From positions 1 through 64,000 of the forward strand of contig NZ_JAFCMM010000003.1 in NCBI RefSeq assembly GCF_018131225.1: a stretch of DNA of 64,000 bases, in the 5' to 3' direction. The position numbers and the translations under genes are program-made. Source of the DNA: Bradyrhizobium sp. U87765 SZCCT0048 (GTDB lineage Bacteria > Pseudomonadota > Alphaproteobacteria > Rhizobiales > Xanthobacteraceae). Of this stretch, positions 55,322 through 64,000 are shown piece by piece; the first letter of the stretch is position 1; each line of letters begins with the position of its first letter. Below the pieces are notes generated by a model. That model worked only from the letters and a program-made list of their open reading frames with translations. It was not told where the DNA came from and searched no databases.

Positions 55322-55846
55322 ATGACGCGCCCGGCTGCCCGCCATCCGGCTCGCCCCCGGCCCGACCTGCCGCTGCGCCTCGGCGCGTGGCTGCCTTATC
55401 GCCTGTTCATCGTCGCCGCGCAGATCGCCCGCCCCCTCGCCGCATTCTATGGCGAACGCTTCGGGCTCAGTCAGGGCGGCTGGCGGATCCTGGCGGCCAT
55501 CGCCGACCACGACGGCGCGAGCGCCGCCGACATCGGCCGCGCATGTGGCCTCGATGCATTCGCGGTCAGCCGCGGCATCGCGCAACTGGTCGAACTTCGC
55601 TTCGCGACCCGTGGCAGTGCCGGGCGCGACCGCCGTGTCGCCAGCCTGCGCATCACCGCGCGTGGCCGCAGCGCCTTTGCCGAGATCGCGGCGCTCGGCC
55701 ACGCGATCGAGGCCGATCTGCTGGCGCCGCTGACGACCAGCGAACGTGACAGTCTGGACCGCGCGCTGGACAAGCTCGAGCAGACCAGCCGACGCATCGA
55801 GACCGACGGCTGGCAGGCGCTGGCGCAGCGCACAGGCCGGCGATGA
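55322..55846 (+). CDS. MarR-family transcriptional regulator
   Basis: A 174-residue winged-helix regulator: first helix pair LPYRLFIVAAQIARPLAAFYGERFG, recognition region SAADIGRACGLDAFAVSRGIAQLVE, and the wing RDRRVASLRITARGRSAFAE. The ATG at 55322 is preferred; ATG at 55310 is in frame but lies in the operator-like region. Its stop overlaps the ATG of the transporter gene (ATGA, 55843-55846), so it probably controls that gene and itself. Confidence 0.9.
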   Translation: MTRPAARHPARPRPDLPLRLGAWLPYRLFIVAAQIARPLAAFYGERFGLSQGGWRILAAIADHDGASAADIGRACGLDAFAVSRGIAQLVELRFATRGSAGRDRRVASLRITARGRSAFAEIAALGHAIEADLLAPLTTSERDSLDRALDKLEQTSRRIETDGWQALAQRTGRR

Positions 55847-56700
55847 CCAGTCTCCTGTTCGCCATCACCGCCCTGCTATGGGGCGGCGGCGCGCTAGCGA
55901 CGGCCATGCAGGCCGGCATCACGCCGGCCCCCTGGTCGGTCGCCCTGCGCATGGCGCTCGCCGGCATGCTGCTGCTCGGCTACGGCCGGCTGCGCGGCCT
56001 GTCGCTCGGCATCCCGGGCCGCGATCGTGTCTATGTGGCGCTGCAGGGCGCGCTGTTCTTCTCGCTCGCCTTCGTCGCCTTCTATGAGGCCGTGCACCAC
56101 ATTCCCAGCGGCCTCGCTGCCGTGATCCTGTCGCTGTCGTCGCTGTTCGCCGCGCTGCTGGGGCGGGTCGTGCTCGGCTCGCCGCTGACGCCCGGCTTCC
56201 TGTGGGGCGCCGGGTGCGGGGTCGCCGGCGTCGCCATCATCGCCGCGCCGCAGATCCACGGTGCCGACACCGGCGACGCCGCGGGGTATCTGTGGGCCCT
56301 CGCCGCCGCGATCGCGACCGCGGGCGGCACGGTCACCGGCGCACGCAACCAGCGCGCCGGACTGCCGCCGGTCGCCGTGCTCGGCTGGGCCGCGCTGGTT
56401 GGCGCGGCCACGAGCGCGGCGTTCGCGCTCGCCAACGGCACGCCGCTCCTGCTCGACGGCTCGCTTCGGTATCTGGCGAGCCTCGCCTACCTCACCGTCG
56501 CGGGGTCGTGCGTCGCCTTCATGCTGTACTTCGAGCTGGTGCGGCGCACCGGGCCGGGTCAGGCCGCCTACGCCCTCGCCGTCGTTCCGGTGATCGCGCT
56601 GGGATTGTCGGCGCTGTTCGAGGGCTTGCACCTCGACACACGCATCCTCGTGGGCGCAGCCTTCGTTCTGGCCGGCAACCTGTTCGTGCTGCGCCGCTGA
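55843..56700 (+). CDS. EamA/DMT-superfamily transporter
   Basis: A 285-residue inner membrane protein with ten helices in two EamA repeats. The first repeat opens LLFAITALLWGGGALATAMQAG and contains FYEAVHHIPSGLAAVILSLSSLFAALLG. The second opens GYLWALAAAIATAGG and contains VAFMLYFELVRRTGPGQAAYALAVVP. Substrates of this family are metabolites or amino acids and cannot be predicted here. It is coupled to the marR gene by a 4-nt overlap. Confidence 0.92.
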   Translation: MTSLLFAITALLWGGGALATAMQAGITPAPWSVALRMALAGMLLLGYGRLRGLSLGIPGRDRVYVALQGALFFSLAFVAFYEAVHHIPSGLAAVILSLSSLFAALLGRVVLGSPLTPGFLWGAGCGVAGVAIIAAPQIHGADTGDAAGYLWALAAAIATAGGTVTGARNQRAGLPPVAVLGWAALVGAATSAAFALANGTPLLLDGSLRYLASLAYLTVAGSCVAFMLYFELVRRTGPGQAAYALAVVPVIALGLSALFEGLHLDTRILVGAAFVLAGNLFVLRR

Positions 56701-56734
56701 GGCACAGCGCGCCTCCCCAAGAGGAGCGCGCCGT

Positions 56735-56983
56735 TCAGTGTCCCGCGATCTGCGGAACGGTGCCGCGATAGCGCGCAGCCTCGTCGAGCGCCGCCGCCGG
56801 CACCGCCGGCCGCCACGCATCGTAGGCGTCCCGCGTGCGGGCGCTCGGCGAACGCTGCTGAGACTCTGTTGTCACGTCGCCACGCGTCCTGCGCGCATCG
56901 CCACGATCGCCCGCCGTGGCAGAATGCGCCGCCGCGATCAGCAACGCCGCAGCCGAAAGAACCGTAAAAGACCTGTACGCCAT
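56735..56983 (-). CDS. Small exported hypothetical protein
   Basis: An 82-residue protein with a clear signal peptide (MAYRSFTVLSAAALLIAAAHSATAG). The mature part of about 57 residues is polar, Arg/Asp/Thr-rich and without motif, with one helix (AAALDEAARYRG). GGAGA lies 6 nt before the ATG at 56981-56983. It is convergent with the transporter. I do not recognise a family. Confidence 0.65.
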   Translation of the reverse strand: MAYRSFTVLSAAALLIAAAHSATAGDRGDARRTRGDVTTESQQRSPSARTRDAYDAWRPAVPAAALDEAARYRGTVPQIAGH

Positions 56984-57167
56984 GGAGAATCTCCACCCTG
57001 TCACCTGCGCCCGGCGCGCAGGCAGCCACGCAGCGGACTTGTCCTGCGCGCTCGTCCGACAGATAGGAGCTACAATCGCCGCATGGCATGCGACACGGCG
57101 ACGTTCGCGGCATCCTTGACGCGAACGTGAACGGCTTGATGATTTTGCAGTCAGGCGAGCCCGACGG

Positions 57168-58589
57168 CTACATATTCAGCACGCGGCCGTAGGCGTCGAG
57201 CACCGCTTCCTTCATCATCTCCGACAGGGTCGGATGCGGGAAGACGGTGTGCATCAGCTCTTCCTCGGTGGTCTCGAGGTTCATCGCCACGACATAGCCC
57301 TGGATCAGCTCCGTGACCTCGGCGCCGACCATGTGGGCGCCGAGCAGCTGTCCCGTCTTCTTGTCGAAGATCACCTTCACGAGGCCCTGATCCTCGCCGA
57401 GCGCGATCGCCTTGCCGTTGCCGATGAACGGGAAACGGCCGACACGGATCTCGCGGCCGCCTTCCTTGGCCTTCGCTTCGGTGAGGCCGACGGACGCGAT
57501 CTGCGGGTGGCAGTAGGTGCAGCCCGGGATCATGTTCTTGTCCATTGCGTGCGGGTGCAGACCCTTGATCGCCTCGACACAGATCACGCCCTCGTGCTCG
57601 GCCTTGTGCGCCAGCATCGGCGGACCGGCGACGTCGCCGATGGCGTAGATGCCCGGCACGTTGGTCTTGCCGTGGCCGTCGATGACGATGCAGCCGCGGT
57701 CGGTCTTGACGCCGAGCTTCTCGAGCCCGAGGCCCTCGATGTTGCCGACGACGCCGACGGCGGAGATGACACGATCGACCTCGATGGTTTCGGTCTTGCC
57801 CTTGCCGTCATCGAGGGTCGCAACCACACTGTCGCTCTTCTTGTCGAGCCGGGTGACCTTGGTATTGGCGCGGATCTTGATGCCCTGCTTCTCGAACGCC
57901 TTGCGCGCGAAGGTCGCGATCTCGGCATCCTCGACCGGGAGGATCTGCGGCAGCACTTCGACGATGGTCACCTCGGCGCCCATGGTGCGGTAGAACGAGG
58001 CGAACTCGACACCGATCGCGCCGGAGCCGACCACCAGCAGCGACTTCGGCATCTTCTCCGGCACCATGGCCTCGAAGTAGGTCCACACCAGCTTCTTGTC
58101 GGGCTCGAGGCCCGGCAGCACGCGCGGCCGCGCGCCGGTGGCGACGATGATGTGCTTGGCGTCATAGCTGCCGGCGCCAAGCGCGCCCTTGGGGGCTGCG
58201 ACCGACGACGCCTTCACCGTGAACTTGCCGGGCGCGTCGATGACAGCCTCGCCCCAGATCACGGTGACCTTGTTCTTCTTCATCAGGAAGCCGACGCCGT
58301 CATTGAGCTGCTTCGACACCCCGCGCGAACGCTGCACCACGGCCTTGGGATCGTAGGCGACATTGTCCGCCGACAGGCCATAGTCCTTGGCGTGCTTCAT
58401 GTAGTGGTAGATCTCGGCCGAGCGCAGCAGCGCCTTGGTCGGGATGCAGCCCCAGTTCAGGCAGATGCCGCCGAGGTACTGCTTCTCGACGATCGCGGTC
58501 TTGAAGCCGAGCTGCGCGGCGCGGATGGCCGCCACATACCCGCCCGGCCCCGAGCCGATGATGACGACGTCGAAGGATGTATCGGCCAT
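57168..58589 (-). CDS. lpdA: Dihydrolipoyl dehydrogenase (E3)
   Basis: The flavoprotein that reoxidises lipoate in pyruvate dehydrogenase. The 473-residue protein has the FAD motif GSGPGG (12-17), the redox pair Cys43 and Cys48 in GGICLNWGCIPTKALL, the NAD motif VVGSGAIGVEFASF and the C-terminal HPHPT-type text as FPHPTLSEMMKEA with the catalytic His-Glu. It is the last gene of pdhA-pdhB-pdhC-lpdA, 86 nt after pdhC. Confidence 0.97.
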   Translation of the reverse strand: MADTSFDVVIIGSGPGGYVAAIRAAQLGFKTAIVEKQYLGGICLNWGCIPTKALLRSAEIYHYMKHAKDYGLSADNVAYDPKAVVQRSRGVSKQLNDGVGFLMKKNKVTVIWGEAVIDAPGKFTVKASSVAAPKGALGAGSYDAKHIIVATGARPRVLPGLEPDKKLVWTYFEAMVPEKMPKSLLVVGSGAIGVEFASFYRTMGAEVTIVEVLPQILPVEDAEIATFARKAFEKQGIKIRANTKVTRLDKKSDSVVATLDDGKGKTETIEVDRVISAVGVVGNIEGLGLEKLGVKTDRGCIVIDGHGKTNVPGIYAIGDVAGPPMLAHKAEHEGVICVEAIKGLHPHAMDKNMIPGCTYCHPQIASVGLTEAKAKEGGREIRVGRFPFIGNGKAIALGEDQGLVKVIFDKKTGQLLGAHMVGAEVTELIQGYVVAMNLETTEEELMHTVFPHPTLSEMMKEAVLDAYGRVLNM

Positions 58590-58675
58590 TCTCTGGATCT
58601 CTGTCTGGCTGGATCTTGGTCAGAAAGGTCTGAAGGCAGGAAGGTCTGAGGGGGAGAGAACCCGCCGAAGCGGGC

Positions 58676-60028
58676 TCATACCACCATCATGATCGGGTTT
58701 TCGATCAGCGCCTTGAAGGCCGCGACGAGCTGCGCGCCGAGCGCGCCGTCCATCGCGCGGTGATCGCACGACAGCGTGACGCTCATGATGGTCGCAATCT
58801 CGATCTTGCCGTTGCGCACCACCGCCCGCTCCTCGCCGGCGCCGACTGCGAGAATGGTCGACTGCGGCGGGTTGATCACGGCGGTGAAGTCCTTGATGCC
58901 GTACATGCCAAGGTTGGACACCGACGTGGTGCCACCCTGGTACTCTTCCGGCTTCAGCTTGCGCGCGCGGGCGCGCGCCGCCATGTCCTTCATCTCGGCG
59001 GAGATCACCGACACCGGCTTGATGTGCGCGTTGCGGATCACCGGCGTGATCAGGCCGCTCGGGATCGACACCGCGACGCTGACGTCGGACACCTTGTGAC
59101 GCAGCATGGCGCCGTCGGTGAAGGTGACGTTGGCATCCGGCACGCGCTGCAGGGCCACCGCCAGCGCCTTGATGACGAAGTCGTTGACCGAGAGCTTGTA
59201 GGCCGGCTTGCCGTCCTTGTCCTTCGGCGCGGCTGCGTTGATCTCCTCACGCGCGGCGACGAGCTTGCCGATATCGCAGTCGGTGGTGAGGTAATAGTGC
59301 GGGATGTCGCGCTTGGCTGCGGTCAGGCGCTGGGCGATCACCTTGCGCATGTTGTCATGCGGGATGACCTCGTAGCTGCCCTCGGCGAACAGCGCGCGGA
59401 CCTGCTGGTCGGTCGGCCCCGCGGGCGGCGCGGAGACGCCGGCAGCCGGTGCAACCGCCGGCTTGAGGCCCTGGCCGGACTTCGCCGCGTCGATATCGCG
59501 CGCGACGACACGGCCATGCGGACCGCTGCCGAGCACCCGCGACAGATCGATGCCGAACTCCTTGGCGAGGCGACGCGCCAGCGGCGAGGAGAACACGCGC
59601 TGGCCGGTGGCCGGAGCAGCGGCCGCCTGCGCCGCCGCAGCCGCGGCCTGCGGTGCAGCAGCGGGCGTCGGCGCAGCGGCCGGGGCCGCCGGCTTCGGCG
59701 CTTCAACCTTCGCCTCCGCCTTCGGGGCTTCGGCCTTGGCGGCGGGCGCGGCCGCAGCACCGGATGCTGCCGCCTTGACGTCCTCGCCCTCGCCGGCAAG
59801 CACGGCGATCACGTTGTTCACCGGCACGTCGGCGGTGCCTTCCGGCACCAGGATCTTGGCGAGGGTCCCTTCGTCCACCGCCTCGACTTCCATCGTCGCC
59901 TTGTCGGTTTCGATCTCGGCGATGACATCGCCGGACTTCACCTTGTCGCCCTCTTTCTTGAGCCACTTGGCGAGGTTGCCCTTTTCCATGGTCGGCGAAA
60001 GAGCGGGCATCAGAATATTGATCGGCAT
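58676..60028 (-). CDS. pdhC: Pyruvate dehydrogenase complex dihydrolipoamide acetyltransferase (E2)
   Basis: The E2 core, 450 residues. One lipoyl domain (1-75) carries Lys43 in EIETDKATME. An Ala/Pro-rich linker, a peripheral subunit-binding domain (about 145-182, RVFSSPLARRLAKEFGIDLSRV) and the acyltransferase domain follow, with His423 and Asp427 in CDHRAMDGA. The lipoyl domain is almost the same as the one on PdhB next door. The ATG is 18 nt after pdhB. Confidence 0.96.
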   Translation of the reverse strand: MPINILMPALSPTMEKGNLAKWLKKEGDKVKSGDVIAEIETDKATMEVEAVDEGTLAKILVPEGTADVPVNNVIAVLAGEGEDVKAAASGAAAAPAAKAEAPKAEAKVEAPKPAAPAAAPTPAAAPQAAAAAAQAAAAPATGQRVFSSPLARRLAKEFGIDLSRVLGSGPHGRVVARDIDAAKSGQGLKPAVAPAAGVSAPPAGPTDQQVRALFAEGSYEVIPHDNMRKVIAQRLTAAKRDIPHYYLTTDCDIGKLVAAREEINAAAPKDKDGKPAYKLSVNDFVIKALAVALQRVPDANVTFTDGAMLRHKVSDVSVAVSIPSGLITPVIRNAHIKPVSVISAEMKDMAARARARKLKPEEYQGGTTSVSNLGMYGIKDFTAVINPPQSTILAVGAGEERAVVRNGKIEIATIMSVTLSCDHRAMDGALGAQLVAAFKALIENPIMMVV

Positions 60029-60046
60029 GGGATAAGCCCTGCTCTC

Positions 60047-61429
<1,383 letters not shown>

Positions 61430-61449
61430 GGTGCTCTCGTGCGGGCTGA

Positions 61450-62472
61450 TCAGCGATAGACGTCGGTGTAGAGCTCGGACGCATCCGGCTCCGGATCGGA
61501 CTGCGCGAAGTCGGCGGAGGCGTTGACGATCTCGCGCACCTCGGCGTCGATCGCCTTCAGCTCCTGCTCGCTGACCTTCAGCTCGAGCAGACGGCTGCGC
61601 ACCTGCTCGATCGGGTCCTGGTCGTGACGGACCTTCTCGACCTCTTCACGCGTACGGTACTTCGCGGGATCCGACATCGAGTGACCGCGGTAGCGGTAGG
61701 TCTGCATCTCGAGAATGTACGGGCCCTTGCCCTCGCGGCACCACTGCACCGCGGCGTCGGCCGCGGCCTTGACCGCGCGCACGTCCATGCCGTCGACCTG
61801 CTCGCCGGGAATGTTGAACGACACGCCGCGCTTGGAGAAGTCCTGCTGCGCGGAGGAGCGCGACACCGAGGTGCCCATGGCGTAGCGGTTGTTCTCGATG
61901 ACGTAGATCACCGGCAGCTTCCAGAGCTCCGCCATGTTGAAGCTCTCGTAGACCTGGCCCTGGTTGGCCGCGCCGTCGCCGAAATAGGCGACCGCGACAT
62001 TATCGTTGCCACGGTAACGATTGGCGAAGGCGAGACCGGTGCCGAGCGACACCTGGGCGCCGACGATGCCATGACCGCCGTAGAAATTCTTCTCCTTGCT
62101 GAACATGTGCATGGAGCCGCCCTTGCCCTTGGAGTAGCCGCCGCGCCGGCCGGTCAACTCCGCCATGACGCCGTTGGCGTCCATGCCGCAAGCCAGCATG
62201 TGGCCGTGATCACGATATCCCGTGATGATCTGGTCGCCTTCCTTCAGCGCCATCTGCACGCCGACGACGACCGCTTCCTGGCCGATGTAGAGATGGCAGA
62301 AACCACCGATGGCGCCCATGCCGTAGAGCTGACCCGCCTTCTCTTCGAAGCGCCGGATCAGCAACATCTCGCGCAGCGCGCTGAGTTCCTGCTCCTTGGT
62401 GAACTTGAGATTTGCGATGGGGCGGGCGCCATTCCCCGCCTCCTGAGCGACGCTTTTCTTGGCAGCGGCCAT
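61450..62472 (-). CDS. pdhA: Pyruvate dehydrogenase E1 component alpha subunit
   Basis: A thiamine diphosphate-dependent decarboxylase subunit, 340 residues, first gene of the pdh operon. The TPP motif runs from GDGAANQGQVYESFNMAEL to VIENN. GGSMHMFS and the phosphorylation-loop-like YRYRGHSMSDPAKYRTREEV are also conserved. The ATG at 62470-62472 is the family start; the frame extends upstream to 62556 but with unlike sequence. The SD is weak. Confidence 0.96.
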   Translation of the reverse strand: MAAAKKSVAQEAGNGARPIANLKFTKEQELSALREMLLIRRFEEKAGQLYGMGAIGGFCHLYIGQEAVVVGVQMALKEGDQIITGYRDHGHMLACGMDANGVMAELTGRRGGYSKGKGGSMHMFSKEKNFYGGHGIVGAQVSLGTGLAFANRYRGNDNVAVAYFGDGAANQGQVYESFNMAELWKLPVIYVIENNRYAMGTSVSRSSAQQDFSKRGVSFNIPGEQVDGMDVRAVKAAADAAVQWCREGKGPYILEMQTYRYRGHSMSDPAKYRTREEVEKVRHDQDPIEQVRSRLLELKVSEQELKAIDAEVREIVNASADFAQSDPEPDASELYTDVYR

Positions 62473-62793
62473 GATCAATCCGGATGAGAGAAGAAGACTG
62501 TGGGTGGTTCTGTCTACCTTAACTCCAACGGACGTGAAAGCCGTGTATGCCGCCACGCGAACAACTCATCTCGCACTGCAGCGACGATCACAGCGGCGCG
62601 CACGAAATTTGTGCAAGCAATTCGATCGCATTTTGAAATTTAACGCACGACACTGCGGTGAGGCGACGCAGTCTGCCGGGCACGCGCGATCGTTCGCGCG
62701 CATATGAAACAGAATCTCACGCGATCGGAAAATTCCTGTCGCAGGTCAGAGCTGTCATGCGCGACAGGCGAGTCTCGCCGGGACGCTGGCGTA
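62473..62793. other. Promoter region of the pdh operon
   Basis: These 321 bases lie between pdhA and ftsB, both minus strand. No gene is supported. An imperfect inverted repeat GCACGAAATTTGTGC at 62600-62614 (seven-base arms, one mismatch) could be a regulator site for pdhA. No terminator for ftsB is obvious. Confidence 0.4.
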
Positions 62794-63108
62794 TCAGTGC
62801 GCGACCATGCGCACGACATCGCGCGGATTGGCGAAGTCGAGCTGATAGCGCGCGCGCTCGTCCAGCATGTCGGGATCGAGGCGATCGGAGCGCAGCAGCG
62901 AGACGCGATGCTCGGCGTCCGCCCGCTCCTTCTTCAGGCGCGCGAGCTCGTTGGTGAGCGCGACGATTTCCTGGTCGAGCTCGACGCGCGCGGTCAGGCC
63001 GTAACGGCCTGTGTAGGCGTTGATGCCGAAATATGCGATCATCGCCGCCGCCATCGCATAGAGGGCGAGCCCGGTCATGATCGCTTTGAGGCGGCTGCGG
63101 GAAACCAT
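62794..63108 (-). CDS. ftsB: FtsB/DivIC-family septum formation protein
   Basis: A 104-residue bitopic cell division protein. A basic start (MVSRSRLKAIMTG) precedes one membrane helix (LALYAMAAAMIAYFGINAY), a periplasmic coiled coil (LDQEIVALTNELARLKKERADAEHRVSLL), and the conserved LDPDMLDERARYQLDFANPRDVV. It sits next to eno, as in many Proteobacteria. The ATG is at 63106-63108. Confidence 0.92.
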   Translation of the reverse strand: MVSRSRLKAIMTGLALYAMAAAMIAYFGINAYTGRYGLTARVELDQEIVALTNELARLKKERADAEHRVSLLRSDRLDPDMLDERARYQLDFANPRDVVRMVAH

Positions 63109-63156
63109 GGCGGTACGATGCCGCGACGCAGTTAACGTTCTCTGAAGAGCCCCGTG

Positions 63157-63196
63157 AAAAGCAAAACGGCGGCCGTGCGGATCGCACGACCACCGT
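63157..63196 (-). terminator. Rho-independent terminator of eno
   Basis: On the minus strand a 14-bp stem with two G-U pairs (63183-63196 with 63166-63179, loop ATC) is followed by TTTTGCTTTT (down to 63157). It lies 55 nt after the eno stop. A second hairpin, GCCGGGC/GCCCGGC type, lies between it and the stop. Confidence 0.88.
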
Positions 63197-63251
63197 CATC
63201 TGCATCATCCGGCCGCCGGGCTTGCCCGGCAGATTCTGCTTCAGTTCATGT

Positions 63252-64000
63252 TCAGTTCTTGCCGAAGCGGGCCGCCGCGCCCTTGATCGCGGCGAGGCCA
63301 CCGTAGCGCGCCTGGGTTCCCAGCTCCTGCTCGATGCGCAGCAACTGGTTGTACTTGGCAGTGCGGTCGGAGCGCGCCAGAGAGCCGGTCTTGATCTGGC
63401 CGCAGCCGGTGGCGACGGCGAGGTCGGCGATGGTGGAATCCTCGGTCTCGCCGGAGCGGTGCGACATCACCGCGGTGTAGGCGGCCTTGTAGGCCATCTC
63501 GATCGCCGCCAGCGTCTCGGTCAGCGTACCAATCTGGTTGACCTTGACCAGGATCGAGTTGGCGCGGCCATGCTTGATGCCGTCGGCAAGACGCGTGACG
63601 TTGGTGACGAACAGGTCGTCGCCGACCAGCTGGCACTTGCTGCCGACGATGTCGGTGAGCTCCTTCCAGCCGTCCATGTCGTCCTCGGACATGCCGTCCT
63701 CGATCGACACGATCGGATAGCGCGCGACGAGATCGGCGAGATACTGCGCCTGCTCGGACCGCGTGCGGGTCTTGCCCTCGCCGCCATAGACGTATTTGCC
63801 GTCCTTGAAGAACTCGGTCGAGGCGCAGTCGAGCGCCAGCATGACGTCCTCGCCGGCCTTGTAGCCGGCCTTGCCGATCGCACTCATCACGAACTCGAGG
63901 GCTGCGTCTGCCGACGGCAGGTTCGGCGCGAAGCCGCCTTCGTCACCGACATTGGTGTTGTGGCCGGCTTTCTTCAGCTCGCCCTTGAGCGTGTGGAAGA
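63252..64000 (-). CDS. eno: Enolase (C-terminal part, cut by the window end)
   Basis: The glycolytic 2-phosphoglycerate dehydratase. Only the last 248 codons are in the window; the 5' part lies beyond 64000. Visible are NVGDEGGFAPNLPSAD, LALDCASTEF with a metal-binding Asp, IEDGMSEDDMDGW with the metal-binding Glu, and the catalytic Lys in VKVNQIGTLTE. MSHRSGETEDS and the substrate Lys in CGQIKTGSLARSDR follow. It ends KGAAARFGKN, typical for the family. Confidence 0.97.
   Translation of the reverse strand, partial: FHTLKGELKKAGHNTNVGDEGGFAPNLPSADAALEFVMSAIGKAGYKAGEDVMLALDCASTEFFKDGKYVYGGEGKTRTRSEQAQYLADLVARYPIVSIEDGMSEDDMDGWKELTDIVGSKCQLVGDDLFVTNVTRLADGIKHGRANSILVKVNQIGTLTETLAAIEMAYKAAYTAVMSHRSGETEDSTIADLAVATGCGQIKTGSLARSDRTAKYNQLLRIEQELGTQARYGGLAAIKGAAARFGKN

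Noticed and set aside
48700..57000. Mobile origin of the protease locus
   Set aside because: No integrase, transposase, tRNA, direct repeat ends or clear base-composition change is visible; transfer cannot be claimed from this window alone.

Overview
The window is chromosomal DNA of a high-GC alphaproteobacterium, most likely of the order Hyphomicrobiales (Rhizobiales) and the Bradyrhizobium / Rhodopseudomonas / Nitrobacter group. The evidence is the strong GC3 bias, a lipoyl domain fused to PdhB, a tatABC-scpBA-nagZ-SPOR-argS-dgt gene run, an ExoR-like Sel1 protein, and a GTTC-N7-GTTC LexA box of the alphaproteobacterial type before uvrA. I see no tRNA, rRNA, CRISPR array, integrase or insertion sequence. 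Nearly all of the window is vertically inherited housekeeping DNA.

Layout. 1-3.5 kb: end of an outer membrane protein, a terminator, then SOS-controlled uvrA. 3.5-14.9 kb: small, mostly poorly known genes. These are an exported CXXCH protein, an SPW membrane protein, two tandem YjdJ-type GNATs, DUF2218, a Tat-signal FAH-fold protein beside an orphan ModA-like protein, DUF3597, DUF2189, a patatin, a lytic transglycosylase, a copper pair (DUF2946 plus a YcnI/PCuAC fusion) and a DUF1127 peptide. 15-23 kb: trmFO, an unusual kinase fusion, a metzincin, then yajC-secD-secF followed by homologues of the mitochondrial complex I assembly factors NDUFAF3 and NDUFAF6. 23-40 kb: DUF815 ATPase, then a long minus-strand housekeeping block (dgt, argS, SPOR, nagZ, scpA, scpB, tatABC, serS, surE, pcm, nlpD-like) interrupted only by a plus-strand single-domain response regulator. 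ScpB carries a roughly 250-residue acidic N-terminal extension. 40-48.7 kb: erpA, an RND efflux pair, xth, exoR-like and ilvD.

48.8-55.2 kb is the accessory part. A metacaspase-like protease and a small unknown protein overlap by 4 nt on the minus strand. A 928-residue TPR-CHAT protease is divergent from them, with three 16-bp tandem repeats in the shared 151-bp intergenic region. Two unrelated cysteine protease folds in one divergent unit make this the best candidate for an undescribed system, plausibly a protease-based stress, immune or cell-death module. It is followed by a marR-eamA pair. 57-64 kb: lpdA, pdhC, pdhB and pdhA (pyruvate dehydrogenase, minus strand), ftsB and the 3' part of eno. 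Start codons were chosen from Shine-Dalgarno (SD) matches, family start positions and overlaps; doubtful ones are marked.
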